A DNA stretch of 64,000 nucleotides from Pomacea canaliculata (taxonomy: Eukaryota > Mollusca > Gastropoda > Architaenioglossa > Ampullariidae), in the NCBI RefSeq assembly GCF_003073045.1, contig NC_037601.1, positions 4,123,872 through 4,187,871 of the forward strand, read 5' to 3'. Made by a program: the position numbers and the translations under genes. Shown one piece after another: positions 14,601 to 26,249 of the stretch (the stretch's first letter is position 1; each line of letters starts with the position of its first letter). Below the pieces are notes generated by a model. The model searched no databases, was not told the origin of the DNA, and worked only from the letters and a program-made list of their open reading frames with translations.

Positions 14601-17600
14601 AAGACCTACATTTGTTTTCCTACGCATGCTGGAATGTACGATGGACAATGATCATGAACAAGTTGAAATCCAGGAGCTGTAAAATTTTTCAGGTTTCTGG
14701 TAACCTGGCAGAATGTTCATTCGTCAGTGGTTCCCTAAGTTTGTCTTTCTGTACTCAAATATGTCATGAAACAAACCATTTCGATCTTTATTGTAGAAAT
14801 TAATTTAGACAGACATATTTTCTCTTGTGGATTCAATAGATAATTTCTAATATAAGCAAGCTTGTTTGTATGATCATTGGAAACTGTCGAATTGTTCAAG
14901 TCGAATGTGACTCAAAACTTGACAGCCTTACAAAAACAAGTCGATACAAGACTTTCTTCTGTAAAGCCGTCTGAAACCCAGTGTATCCGACCGCTTGGCC
15001 TCGTAATTATTTCTGCAGCTTTTATTTATTATTAATCCTCCTGTATGAGGCGGTGACGGTTGACAAATTGCCGGCCAGCTTGTCCGCCAGCCCTATGACA
15101 AACCGTTTATTTGTAGCTTGTTGCACCATGACAACGCGGGGCTCAGACCCTCCAGCAGGTCGATAAAGAATCTGCCGATGAAAACAACTCTTCAACCTTT
15201 GATAAGTCTCTGTAAGCCGGTGAGTGTCAGGAGGGCGATCTCAGACAAGAACCCTGGTCTGAAGCTCGTGTTCAGCTCATGTTCATGGCGGTAGTGCTTC
15301 AGTCTTCAGGCAAGTGGGAGGGCAATGAAGATGGTGCTATGGTCTTCAAACATTTCAAACATCCTTATACTGTAGGCTCTATTATTGTCTGCTATATCCT
15401 TATAAAATGGATTGTATTATTGTCTGCTAGGTCAAACATTCTCACAAGTCAGGAGGTACTGTGGTCTATTATACCGAACTTTCTTGCAAAGGGAACAATG
15501 CCATATCTTTCTGTTCCAACTGCTTATGATTCTTCCAAAGGACCTGCATTGAATTCGAGCTTGTAATCTTATTTTATTGACTCATTGCGACTAAATTCAT
15601 CCTCATTAAGAACCTTTAAGTTAATAATGATGGTACTTTTTTCTAATCAACTTAGCTGTATATCTCGGTTCATTATCTACCCTAGTAATCTAATCACTGG
15701 TTTTTTATTGGGTTTTTATTTTTATTGGTTTTTTTTTTTTGTCTTTTGTTTTTTTGCTAGCCCTTTTAAAAAAAATATTTTTGTAACAATAGCTACTTGC
15801 TCAAATACACCAATGCTTTATCAAATCAACAAAAATCAAAGTGGATCGAAATAAACATTTGTTACAAGAACTGAAACAGTACCATGAAGCGCTGTTCCTA
15901 TCTTAAACACGTGCTAAAGAACATGGCAAGGAGATATTTTTTTTCGTGAGTGTTTCTGCATCATCCCATCTTTCATGGGTGTTTCTTGCATATGAGAAAC
16001 AATGATATACAAACACTCATGAAAGAATTTTGTCGCAAGTCTTCACAGCCGCCGCGTCCGTCCCACCCACTCCCTGGACGACTACCATTGGTTGCAAATG
16101 AATGAGAAGGCGAATGAATCAAGGAATGAATGAGTAACGACATCTCTGTCTTTCGAGAGATATGGTGGTAAATAAAATCATTGATATCTGGCCGACAGCA
16201 TATCTACTGTACCGGTACCTGTCGCCTCGTCGTAATTTTGAGTTCTAAGACGATACGCAACAATGACTACTCTCGTAAGCCTATCCGTGAGCATTTGTAC
16301 AAAGTATATTTTAGCTACATAACTACTGAGATGTCAACAGGGAAATGTTTTTAAATAGCAGACACATTAAATAGATGTAATCTTTAGTTGAGATGTTTAT
16401 CTAATGTTGACAAAAGTAGTTAGTCTGAGAACATGCCAAATAAAATAAAATTATCGAAGTACAAAAGCATGTAGACAAGATAAAATACCAAAAATAATCA
16501 GGTCTGACAAACCTGGTTCTCCATTCGAATGTCCTGCACTGTGGCTATTCTCACCATTCCTTCACCGGTGGAACAAGGAACTGCGGCTGTAGTGACCCTC
16601 GGCAGAACCTTAGGTACATCATCGTCTTTGGATGCTTGGGACCAGCCAAGGTTCTTCAGAGTGGTCTGCGATTGTGAATTAGAAAACAAATCATTAGAAT
16701 AAAAACAAGCAAGTTAGAGTGGACACACACTTCTCATTAAGGTGAGACCACCAAAAAAGCAGACTTCTAAGAAAATGTTAGTTACTTAAATGTATTTAGA
16801 TTATTCAGGTGTATTCAGGTGGCTTCCTGTTGCAGCAAGCATCGGGAAGGACCTACTACAGCTCCCAAAACATGCCGTGTATTTCAAATATGATTATTTT
16901 CAGTATCGTAAGTCTCTCAGACTTTTCCCTCTCACTCTTGTTCTGTTATTCACTGAATGTACCTTAAATACCTACCAAGTCCAGCTTCGCAAAGCTTCTC
17001 GATGCAATCCCAACTTTCCTTGCACCTGGACTCATCCTTGATGTGAACTTCCCTCCATCGAGGGCTTTTGTCTCAGTGGACTTGAGAAGACTGGAGACAG
17101 AAAACATAAAAATAAAGTCAGCGCTCAGTGGTTTCTAAAAACTGTTCCAAGAATCGCAGAAACATACTTTAAACGCTCACCCTCTCACCTGGAAGTGACA
17201 TCACAACGATCACAACATAAACCTGATCCTGCTGGCTGTGATGTCATAGACATGGCTGCTGTGGCATCACTTTAAAGACAAGGTCTTTACCATATTGTCA
17301 ATGGTATACAACTCAACATTGTAGCTGTTTAAGAAATATTATTGAGGGACAGGTAGATACATAGATGTATAGGGTTAAACTGGATGAAGCTTTTTAAAAA
17401 AAAACTTTATTAACTTAGAAATTGGTGGAAGTTTCGCCAAGCAACCTAACCAGAATTACACATATCGGCGCGAACGCACACACACACACATTTTGTTGTC
17501 ATTACCTTGATATTCCCCCTGTTTGCGTACAAACCGACGGAAGGGACTCATTCACTGTCCAGAACTTTGTCAAATTACTCGTCAGCAGAGAATTTCCTGG

Positions 17601-20600
17601 GTCATCCAAAAAAAGTGCAGTTCCCATGTACATCGAACCCATAGCCTACGGTTTGTTGGCAAATGTAGCAGCCAACTACCAGAAAAGTAGGACGGCGCAC
17701 GAACTGGAGATAAGAAATTCGGAGTGTTCACCTCCCTTTTCTGTCCCTTGAAACATTGTTTTCAGAACCACATTACATTTTGTTTCATGTTGTCAGCTAT
17801 CCTTACGCGTGTCCACTTCTTTCGCTGGTTTCAGCCGAAGAAATAATTGCAAAAATGTTTGAAACAGAGCACGTATGTGTGAGCATGCATCTCAGTCCAG
17901 AGGATCCATGGCCGCCTGCACGGCCAACAAAGGAAAGCTCACGCACACAGACTTGTGTTTCCCAGGCCCTGCGGATGCCCTGTGACAATTTTTCATCGAG
18001 CTGCAAATGAAAGCTGGTATCGACAATCGGTCTTGGACAAATCACCGACACGTTTCCTCTTGGCGTGCGTCCGTCCCACGCCTCCACGACACGGGTGGCC
18101 GTCCTGTACCCGCGAGTGCAAACCCTCCTCTCTTATTATTTCATTTCAGATGCAGGCGGGACTGCTGCGCGGGCTTAAAGCTCTTGAGAGCTCTACACTG
18201 TTATATCCAGCTCGACTTTTCTAGGGGTGTCGGGTGGATGGAGGGGGAGAGACTACAAGAGCACTCAGGCTTTGCCCGCCACGATTTCTCGAGAGATCTG
18301 GAGTGCGGCAGGAGTCGTCTCCTGGTGAACGGTTACGATCATACCCTCGGCATTGTGACATCTCTAGATGCACGAAGCACGCGGCCACGTGACAAGAGGT
18401 CATGGGGTTAACGAAACAGAGCACGACTGAAATCAAACCACGGTTTTAACGAGTATCGGTGAATGGTTAATGAAAATTGTCAGCTCGGGATTCGACTCTG
18501 TCATGTCCACGTTCGAGCACAATAAACAGAAAAATGTGGTCTAGTCAGAAAAAAGAGTTCTGCTATTTTCTGGCTGTGAGGAGGTAGAGAATTGTCAGTT
18601 TGTCATGTTTATGGTTAGGGTTGATTGTTATTGTTGTTATTTTGCTTGGTTTTTACGGAGTGGGAAATACTGTGATGCTCACAGCTCACAACTGAGGTGC
18701 ATGACTCCTGGGAAAGAGGATATAGTATTTCGAAGTCAACTTACAATCGAGGGTCGAGAAAAATAAATGGGGGCCCTTAATGTACCAGCACGCGCTGAAT
18801 TACAACGAACACTCTTACAAACAGAGTAATTTTGTCATAAAGTCGTGTCTGAGGTGTCGGAAGGAAGGAAGGAGAAAACGAGGGTTCAGTTATGTTCTCT
18901 GGACAGGACCCGACCTGTGGTTGTGATCGTGACTGGCGTGAGTTCAGTGTTCTTATGATCGACACACATTCGTTGCCCCTTTACCTGGTGGCTCACAAAG
19001 AATCCAATGTCAATCATTTTTTCTTCCTTCCTTCTTTAATCACATTCAGACAATGAATGTTCTAAAGAAAGACGTGTCCTTCCTACACTTCTGATGAGTT
19101 GATGTCATAACACAGAGGTAAGATTACCTAACGACTAGCTCCAGACCCGAAGTAGGCGCAGACCCAGGAGGTCGGCTGCTACCGAGATGTCCTCCTGTCC
19201 ACACCTGTAGCTACAAAGAGATTGCATGAGCTGCAGGTATTGAGTGGAATTAAAGTGAATCCCAGGGTATGAATGTACGTCTGATTCATAAGTTACAACC
19301 CCCTGAAGGCCAAAGATCGGGTTTGTTGCCGAACCACATGTGTTCTTAGATGGAGATGGGCTGTGGATCTTTTAGCAAACGGTCAGCTGTCATTCGATAA
19401 ACACCGCGTGGATATGTTGTAGAATTTTTCTTAGACCTGCTGTTGTAACATAATGTGACCGGTTCATAGTCCGTATGATGTTAACCTTTTTTTTTTTTAC
19501 ACTAGGAGTCGCTGGTGTTATAATTATAGAGTGTTGTTGGATCGAGTGTCTTTAATACTTTTCTTTTATTATTATTATTTTTTTTTTTTTTGCTTCTTAT
19601 AGGTGACCGGACTTTTGATATGTGATAACAATGCCTGGCATGATGCAGTTGGACATGAACCTTATGGATGTTAGTTCCGACTTCTAGCAATTGCACCGAG
19701 CTTCTTGTTTAGGCAATGGTTGAAAATTTTAGAACCGACTGTACAAATATTTTATTTTTTCTTATCAGTGGCTTTTATAGTGTAAAGATTGATAATTGTT
19801 TACAGAATATTTATATCGCCACTGGATGAGTTAGGAGAACAAAAGAATGTTCGCTGGAAGTGTAACTCCAGGTAACCAGGCTTCGCTCGATCAGCCCCTC
19901 AATCTCCAGGATATAAACAGAGGATATCTTGAAAGCTTCGATGATCTTTCTCGAGAGCTTTGAAAACATTGAGACAAAAGTTCCTGGTGTGAGTACAAAT
20001 AAGGCAGCCTCGCTTCAAACACAGGCTAAAACGACGATTTGACGACTGCCTGACGGCGCTACGCTTCGATGATTAACGATGTCACGAGCGCCTCACGAAA
20101 CTGGGGTCAAAGGCCAGGAATCGGTAAAAATCAGTGACGTGTGCATCGATACAACAGTGTCAGCTTTCGGCCTCACGGGACGTCGTAGAGAACGAAGGCG
20201 TTGTTGTGGTGTGGACAGGGGTCAGGTGGGGTCAGCTGAAGTGAGTGAGGGAGGGGGAGGATAGAATCATCGTTGACGAGGGCAGTAGGTGTCAGTCACT
20301 CTCCGACACAGTGTCATCGTACCGCGACAATGACAGAGCAGACATACCCGTCTCCTGTTTCGAAGTCACCCGACATGATCAGTGAGGTGCAACTGGGAAC
20401 GACCAGCAAACACGAAATGCTTTCAAGAGTTCTCAAGATGCTGGTAAAAAGCAAATACTAAGTAAATATAGTAAAATAGGGAGTGAATAGAGCACAGTTT
20501 TTCAAGTAAATAAATAATAAATCACTTAATCGTCGTGAAAACTCCCGTCTGTATATGGTGTGAGAGAGAGAGAGGAGAGAGAGAGCAGAAATCTTTGGTT

Positions 20601-21358
20601 GAGAGATACAAATGACTTATATATCTTATCTCAGGAAAAGTATGACTCACTAGTTTTTGAATGTTTATGATGGTGTTTAAAAAGAAGGAAATCTTCAACT
20701 AATCCACAATCTCTTTCAATCTCGTCAACACTTAAGAAATCATTTATGAAATCCAAGAGTTATACATGTGATCCCTGTACTGATAACGCTCGGCGTTTTC
20801 AAACACAAAACTCCAGCAAGACAAAAATTATATAATGCCTTCAAGACATTCGGAGCCTTTTATGCCACAAAGTTTTGAATATGAGCTCTTCAGCCAAAGC
20901 CGTGGACGATGCAATCTTTTAAAAAGCAGTCTTACAGAGGGCAGCACATTCCCTGGGCAGCATGGTGACAAAAGAAGGCAACTTTCAGACAGGTACACAA
21001 CCGTGAGAGCTCCGCAAGGTGTTTGATCACAAGCGAGGGCTGATAGCAAAGGGATTAGAGTCCGGCGTTCACACCCCCAGCAAACTCCGGGGGACTCATG
21101 GCGGGTAGGGTAGCCTTGCCTCAGTCCCACAATCACATGGTGTGTTACAGTTTCACAATGTGCATGACCAGGGATGGGATGTTGTCTCAGATGCATATCG
21201 GTTTTTGTTGTAGTTTTCCGTTGGACAAAAATCTGTGGGACGTTTTTTAAGTCTGAGAAATATTTATTATTTCAAATATGTCACAGAATGAGGTTCTATA
21301 AATAGAACGATAGAAACACTTCAAGAAATGTACGTGTTTGAAGGTGGTGCTTGGGGAT

Positions 21359-21400
<42 letters not shown>

Positions 21401-21618
21401 CAGCTGGTTTAATTTCAAGCATTTAACTTGTCTTAGCCACCTGATTGGTCTGTGGCTATCATATTGACAACATGTAACTTGACAGCCATATAAAATTACT
21501 TCCCTTAGAAGATTACTTACCTTCGAAGTGCAGATAATTTTCTTCGAGCCCTGAAAAGCGCCCGAGATTTTCCATCATGTGCATGCGGACACTTCAGGTT
21601 CGAGACTAACAGGCTCAT
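1170..21618 (-). CDS. uncharacterised six-exon gene, acidic and cysteine-rich protein of about 690 aa
   Basis: Exons from 5' to 3' on the minus strand are 21618-21521, 17090-16976, 16665-16513, 7179-7099, 3074-2914 and 2634-1170 (TGA at 1170-1172). All junctions are GT-AG and all phases join (2, 0, 0, 0, 2). The total of 2073 nt divides by three, giving 690 aa. The start is the ATG at 21618, and a further 5' exon cannot be excluded. The last exon carries Ser/Pro/Arg-rich sequence, an acidic run of mixed Asp/Glu/Ser with KKDDDDDEGD, and a helical segment VELEKYQLVTQEWEARKL. A cysteine patch with CCGLC, CVGDC, CDRC and CPGSC follows, then PPPLPPRP and a basic C terminus. The ORF reaches upstream of 2564 without an ATG, which shows this is an internal exon boundary. 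No enzyme motif is visible. The paired cysteines may bind metal (inference). The family is not recognised. Confidence 0.7.
3075..7098. other. intron 4 of the uncharacterised gene
   Basis: About 4 kb between the exons ending at 7099 and starting at 3074. No further phase-matching exon, RNA gene or clear mobile element was seen. The short ORFs here have no coding signature. Confidence 0.6.
7180..9407. other. part of intron 3 of the uncharacterised gene, 3' side
   Basis: Intronic sequence on the 7179 side of the transposon. It holds two close copies of GCGCAGTGTAAGCC (7757-7796), also met near 12822, and a poly-T run at about 9109-9133. No exon was seen. Confidence 0.5.
9408..9563 (+). repeat. 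left terminal inverted repeat of the transposon
   Basis: Pairs with 12689-12811 on the opposite strand. The outer 40 bases are near-identical and the inner part is CTAGC-rich and gapped. Confidence 0.75.
9553..9642 (+). CDS. possible first exon inside the transposon (30 aa)
   Basis: ATG at 9553 gives 30 codons (MADIVVAFKF at the start) ending at a clean GTAAGT donor at 9643. The phase does not fit the next recognisable exon at 10285, so it is either part of a decayed gene or unrelated to the Myb-like ORF. Confidence 0.35.
10285..11354 (+). pseudogene. broken Myb/SANT-like (Harbinger accessory) gene
   Basis: Three exon-like blocks are visible: 10285 to about 10491, 10736-10876 and 11189-11354 (TAA, with AATAAA at 11350-11355). 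The first encodes a helix-turn-helix start, W-T-K-G-A-V-L-F-L-M-D-T-Y, and continues as KIEVWKRIASEM. The second encodes RYKAILDFNKKTGQGRSRW, matching the conserved third-helix block of Harbinger Myb-like proteins. Within block 1 the frame changes near 10364-10375 as if one base were missing, producing an early TGA. The junction from block 1 to block 2 also fails to keep phase, whereas block 2 to 3 does. I read it as a dead copy. Confidence 0.65.
11638..12240. repeat. imperfect tandem duplication of about 305 bp
   Basis: Two units starting near 11638 and 11943 share ATTAAKGATGGTGACA, then CAAATGCAAGAGATATKTAT and AAATAATAAAKGTTGSTGG in the same order and spacing. The duplication lies inside the transposon and has no coding content that I can support. 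Confidence 0.55.
12689..12811 (-). repeat. right terminal inverted repeat of the transposon
   Basis: Reverse complement of the left terminus, including CTATGCAACACG at the outer edge and GTCGGCCATCTTGAA at the inner edge. Confidence 0.75.
13057..13127. repeat. compound (CCT)n-(ATC)n microsatellite
   Basis: About eight CCT units run into CAT/ATC units. Several long apparent ORFs on both strands come only from this tract. Confidence 0.9.
14540..14573. repeat. (GT)n microsatellite
   Basis: GT dinucleotide run interrupted once by CA. Confidence 0.85.
17091..21520. other. intron 1 of the uncharacterised gene
   Basis: About 4.4 kb. It has a poly-T/ATT stretch near 19565-19591 and GA-rich runs near 20563-20584. 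ORFs such as 18007-18411 (+) have no homology that I recognise and no splice context. Confidence 0.5.
21359..21400. repeat. (GAAA)n microsatellite
   Basis: About ten perfect GAAA units, in the intron just inside exon 1 of the uncharacterised gene. Confidence 0.9.
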
Positions 21619-22366
21619 GGGTTCACGAACTTGAAAAACAGTGCAGATGGCCACATTTACAGGTATACAAGGTTTGACTATGCACCTAACACTCGGAGAT
21701 CTTAGTAGGTGTGACAAACTTCAGAGAAACATTCTCCGCAAACAGCTCGTGTGTTCGCCAGCCTTCAAAAGTAGCTGTACTTCACCAAACGACAACTACC
21801 ACAGCTGTTGGCTGGAGCTGTCCGAGCAAACCTTGTCAACCCAGTGTCCTATGCATCCTCGCGTTAAACACAAACCCTTCTCTGTGGTGGTAGAAATTTG
21901 TCGCGCAGTGTGAAGAAGGCTTTAGAAGGCTCGTTCCTTGAGTTAACGGTTCTCGAAGCGCGGTCTGTAATCAAAGAAAGGCGACTGCTACACTTGGCGA
22001 GGACAGCACGGCATGTCAGGTGTTCTGTCTGCGATCTTCGCACTGACAATGTCTTGTCTACCTCCTGCTCTGGTCCCAACAGCTCCACGCACCTCCTACC
22101 CGCCACCAGCACCGGGTGAAGTTCACGGAAGATCATCTAATTGACGAGTTGTCAATCATCTGAGGTCACAAGAGGGGCAGTCGGAGGACAATTGTTCGCA
22201 TGGAATGGGGAAACAGAAACGAAGGGTGGGGGTGAATGAATAGGTCGTATATTTATGGTGCTTGGCTGAGAGCAGGTGTAGTGTGGAAGTATATGACTAT
22301 CGCAATAAATGTAGATGAATTGCGTGCAGCAGTACGGTAGCTTGATTTGATACAATATAAATGATG

Positions 22367-22367
<1 letters not shown>

Positions 22368-22424
<57 letters not shown>
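22368..22424. repeat. (TTGA)n microsatellite
   Basis: About fourteen perfect TTGA units leading directly into a dispersed repeat fragment. Confidence 0.9.
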
Positions 22425-22426
<2 letters not shown>

Positions 22427-22428
<2 letters not shown>

Positions 22429-22690
22429 GATGATGATTGATTGATTATTATAGGAGGGAACAGCAGAGAAAGTAGGTCTTCACTCGTACAGCAAGACCTC
22501 CCGTCTCGGGGGTTTTGTTGGGAATCCTCACTCCCAGTGGGTCCCTCAGAAGTTCCTGTAACTCGGTGACTAATTAGTCTTGGCTAGGCAAGGAACTTAG
22601 TTCACTTAAATTATTCCTGTCCTGTAACCACACTCGTTCAGCAAGACCTTTCGTCTCGGCGGTTTCGTTGGGAATGCTAGCTCCCCGTTC
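22427..22690. repeat. dispersed repeat with internal duplicated block
   Basis: TATAGGAGGGAACAGCAGAG then AAAGTAGGTCTTCACTC is followed by CAGCAAGACCTCCCGTCTCG. The latter block recurs, slightly diverged, about 145 bp later (22482 and 22627). The first part recurs at 24552-24616, so this is a family of interspersed elements. No tRNA-like or protein-coding part was recognised. Confidence 0.6.
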
Positions 22691-23527
22691 ACCCAGCCAG
22701 AGCGGGAGGTGAACTCTCGTCACTACTTTTTTGCGGGGATTTCACTTAAGGCGGGGCCGGTCACACGCTCAGGCACACTTGCCAACCACGTGACCAAGGA
22801 AACAACACACTTCCCTGACAGAAAGAGAGAAAGAAAGAGGATACAACAGAGAGAGAGAGAGAGAGAGAAATATCACATGAAGAAATGAGGAGACAGGGGA
22901 GAAAGTGAAGGGAGATAATCAAAACCATAAATACGACCATTCACTGAATAAATCGATGACAATGGTTTATAAACAATCCAGCATTTTATTTTCCACAAGA
23001 CAAAGCTAGGTGCAACTACAAGAATCGAACACAAAGAAGAAATTAACCCGACAAATCTTTACTGAGATTGCCGGGTTCAGTCCCTTTACTTTCTTGTCTA
23101 ATGCTAGACTGTTACATTTACAATATAGTTACAGGACACGCCACACATCTCACATTTCTAACATTCATTGACGGTTTGCAATATTGACATTCATGCATTC
23201 ATTAACAAGTTTTGAGATTTTTCAGAGATTACCAGGTCTACGTGCTGAGAAAATTCGAGGATGAGTTTTTGTTCGTTCCTGCCAGTCTCTTTTAACCATC
23301 AGCTGTATGGCTCCAAACATTATCTTATTCTCTATCTGTGCGTATGCCTACCTGCGTGTGTATGTGTACTGATTAACTAAACAGCCAGTTATGCAATACA
23401 ATTCACTGCATGCCCTTTGACCCACAAGACGGCACTGTTCTTCATGTTATTCAGTAGACTAAGAATAATTAAGACTAGACTAAGTCAACCTCAGACATTG
23501 TCCAATAAACCAGCTTTGGCTGGATGA

Positions 23528-24758
23528 TTACTCTTCATCATAAAGTGTTTGACAGGAACCTCTGCCCCTGTCTTTTTTACACTCAGATGTGGTGAATGTC
23601 AAAAAAGGACTTCTGCACTTCGCCAACAATTCATTGAAATGTTCTGCTGTGGCTTCTGAGTTTTTGATGACATTAATCAGGTCTCCTCGAGTCATGTAGG
23701 CCATGAAAGAGTAGACCTTTGGTCCCTCCGAAGGTAGGCTGTGACAAATGTTTGACAAGAGAGTCAGGATCTGCTCCAGGATGTCTGTCATCGCCTTCCG
23801 ACTGTAAACTTCTTCGTCCCTTGAGCACTTGTGAAGATGGTCTGTGTAACTGCGGAGGTGTGAGTCTAGAAACTGAGATGCACAGACTATTTGCAGGAGC
23901 CTTATAATACTGTCCCCTTCAAGTTGGCACTTGACGACTTTGTTTAACACACTCAGCAACTTTTCAACGGCATCCACGGGCATGAGGGCTAGTTTCAAGA
24001 AAATCTCGAATTCTTCAATGTTTTTCCAAATCTTATCAATTATTTCCGTGGTGTCTTCAAGACCGTGTAATAAGTAATATTGAAAGTTTTCCTTCGTGAC
24101 CTGTGGATCATGATCAATCATTTATATTAAAATCTTTAAGTATTTTTGTCTATTTTTGTCTCAGAAAATTACTAATTTTATAACTTTTTTCAAGTCCAAC
24201 AAAATATATTTATTTACACAATTTACAATATTTAAATAATCCTCAATGACTGATGACAGACAAAATTAATGCAAATCTTACTTTTAAAATGTCCTAGTCA
24301 GTCATGATATATATCTTATACTTTTTGAAATAGATAACACTTTCCTTCCTAAGTTATACTCTGCGTGAATTTTTTAAACTCTAACTTGCATCATCAACTG
24401 GAAAGTGGGGCTGTAAAGGAAGCATCTTTTAAAAAAAACGGAAGCCATCTGCTATTTGTTTGACAGACAACACTTTCTTGGTTTCATATTTGAGGAAATA
24501 ATAATTCAGTTTAATTGATTGAAATTCGAGTTTCGAGTAGATCAATGCATTGTGATGATGATGATTGATTGATGATGATTATAGGAGGGAATAGCAGAGA
24601 AAGTAGGTCTTCACTCACCCTGTATCTCGCAAGGGAGCGAAATCAGGAAGGTCAGGGGGCGGTGTGGCTAGAGTTGTCTGCGCTGTCAGTAGCTCCATTA
24701 GTTGCTGTCTTGTGTATCTTCGGACTGGATCTTTGGTAGTCTGACAGTCTGATGCCAT
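23528..24758 (-). CDS. P1: truncated ZNFX1-like paralog, N-terminal module only
   Basis: Exon 1 (24758-24619) encodes 46 codons plus two bases, with RRYTRQQLMELL and TPPPDLPDFAPL, homologous to exon 1 of P2 and P3. Exon 2 (24100-23528, TAA at 23528) encodes the helical N-terminal domain: NIEEF, a LQIVCASQFLDSHL block, and SNICHSLPSEGPKVY. It then ends after a cysteine/lysine-rich tail, before the donor used by the paralogs. No helicase or zinc-finger exons exist downstream. The best acceptor, CAG|GTC at 24101, is in phase 0 while exon 1 ends in phase 2, so direct joining would shift the frame. Either a small exon was missed, exon 2 starts at its own ATG (24121), or the gene is dead. An independent product would be about 200-240 aa. 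Confidence 0.6.
24552..24616. repeat. second copy of the dispersed repeat, abutting the P1 exon 1 donor
   Basis: Matches the copy at 22427-22484 (TATAGGAGGGAAYAGCAGAG, then AAAGTAGGTCTTCACTC). It stops three bases from the exon 1 boundary, so bases +3 to +6 of the donor (GTGAGT on the minus strand) belong to the repeat. Confidence 0.65.
24619..24758 (-). CDS. P1 exon 1 with eIF4E-binding-like motif
   Basis: The ATG at 24758 follows a splice acceptor (CCTGGCAG at 24766), so a 5' UTR exon lies upstream. Tyr15-x4-Leu20-Met21 fits the canonical Y-x4-L-hydrophobic eIF4E-binding motif. PPPxxPDxxPL follows at about residues 33-43. Donor GG|GTGAGT. Confidence 0.75.
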
Positions 24759-25216
24759 TGTAGTGCTGCCAGGGAAACAAGTAAAAGTCAATTTAAGGCA
24801 AGCACACACACACACACAGAATGTTAATGTACATACATGTGTGTGTCTGTGTGCTTGTCAGGATTAGTATTTTCACGCCCATGTTCTTATCCACTCTTGT
24901 AAACAAACAACATTCACAAGAACGTAAATATCCTTCTTTCATTTTCACTTTGTTCTGTTTGAATTAAGACAGGAATCCCTATTTATGTTTATTATAATTT
25001 CGTTGTCTTGAAAACCCTGCCAGTGATCCTAAAATAACATTAATGTCATGTATCTCCAACCAAAAGTTCAAAATTTAAAAATCTTTCGTGAAAAATCTTT
25101 TATTATATTTCTCTGAGAACCATTTCATCAAGGAGAAATAAAGCCATAACCACTATAATTTGAAAGACAATAAAAAGAGACACAATACTATGCATACATA
25201 CCAGCAACATACATAC

Positions 25217-25430
25217 CGTTTATTACTGTTACCCTCGATTCCTTACAGACTGAAGCAGGTGAGGTGGGAGCTCGATCCTGTCCCGACGACAAGTGCAGGT
25301 GAGTGTTGTGAAGTTGTCCCCAGTGGGAATACCCGTAAACAAAGTTTACAATCAGCGCTGACTCATGGGAGAAGAATTAAACTAATTTTAGCTCCAGCAA
25401 CATGGACCAACAACAGCTCCAAGGGTTTCT
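25217..25430 (-). other. probable 5' UTR exon of P1
   Basis: A donor AACG|GTATGT at 25217/25216 matches the AACG|GTATGT donor of P2 at 37110. It lies just downstream of the shared promoter segment. The exon's 5' limit is unknown. Confidence 0.35.
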
Positions 25431-25457
25431 TTAGCGACAATGAAAGCGAAACTGAAA
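25379..25457 (-). promoter_or_regulatory. P1 promoter segment with ISRE/IRF-type element
   Basis: GAAAGCGAAACTGAAA at 25442-25457 (plus strand) matches the GAAAnnGAAACT interferon-stimulated response core. The adjacent block AACTAATTTTAGCTCCAGCA (25380-25399) is homologous to the block at the same relative place upstream of P2 (from 37221). The position, upstream of the P1 5' UTR donor, fits a promoter. Function is inferred. Confidence 0.55.
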
Positions 25458-25751
25458 TCACTTTCAATTCCTTTCACTTCCGGTTGGGGTTTTCATGTTT
25501 TGCAATGCTTAGCCACTGTACTAGTTCACTTCTGAGTATTCGAAATCGAAAATAGGAGTTATACCTTATTGGCTTCGTGCGGTTAAACTTAATATACACT
25601 CTATACTTCAAGGTGTAAAAACTGGGCTAAGTTTAGGTACTTTAAATTTCTCGTTGTTTCCCGTTAAGACAGGACATTTAAGCATTCTTGATCCAAGCTC
25701 CATAGCTAATTTTTTTGTTTTGTTTTTTGGTTTAGTTTTCTTGTTTATATT

Positions 25752-25813
25752 GTGGTGGTGGTGGTGGTGGTGGTGGTGGTGGTGGTGGTGGTGTGGTGGT
25801 GGTGGTGGTGGTG
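25752..25813. repeat. (GGT)n microsatellite
   Basis: About twenty GGT units with one break. Confidence 0.9.
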
Positions 25814-26249
25814 ACTGGTCACTAGATTACATTCTGAGCAAGTTAGGAGGATAAACAGAAAGGAAAATCATCTCAGCAACGAACAAGAAGTAACTCATAT
25901 TTACAAAAAGAAAATAAGTGGGATTTTACTAGTACACAATACATCTTTATTGTCTACTTCTGTTCACAACAGAATGTTCCAATGTTGACAGTTTACACAA
26001 GTAATAAACTAAATAAAATATTGCTACACCTTGCACACCCATAGTCATAGACTTACACTTACACATACACAGAGTATATTTGTTCTGCATAAGAGCGCTG
26101 TGGTAGATTGTACAAAGGACTTCACGAAAGCATTCTTCACACATCCACATACCCCACCAGGTATAAGTGCTCCAGCCACACCCAACATTGTGTTAGGAAC
26201 TAATTACTCCGACCATACAGTCACAGTCACTCGCTGATTCTTTCTCCAA

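Larger units (their letters stand above)
12812..16512. other. intron 3 of the uncharacterised gene, 5' side
   Basis: Non-coding intron with a CCT/ATC trinucleotide tract (13057-13127) and a GT tract (14540-14573). No exon was found. Confidence 0.5.
21619..23527. other. intergenic region between the uncharacterised gene and P1
   Basis: Holds the TTGA microsatellite, two copies of a GC-rich repeat near 22482 and 22627, and a GA run (22849-22868). A minus-strand AATAAA at 22990-22985 is a candidate poly(A) signal for P1. No coding exon was recognised. Confidence 0.5.

Noticed and set aside
25654..25854. 66-codon ORF with a long Trp run
   Set aside because: It is only a translation of the GGT microsatellite.
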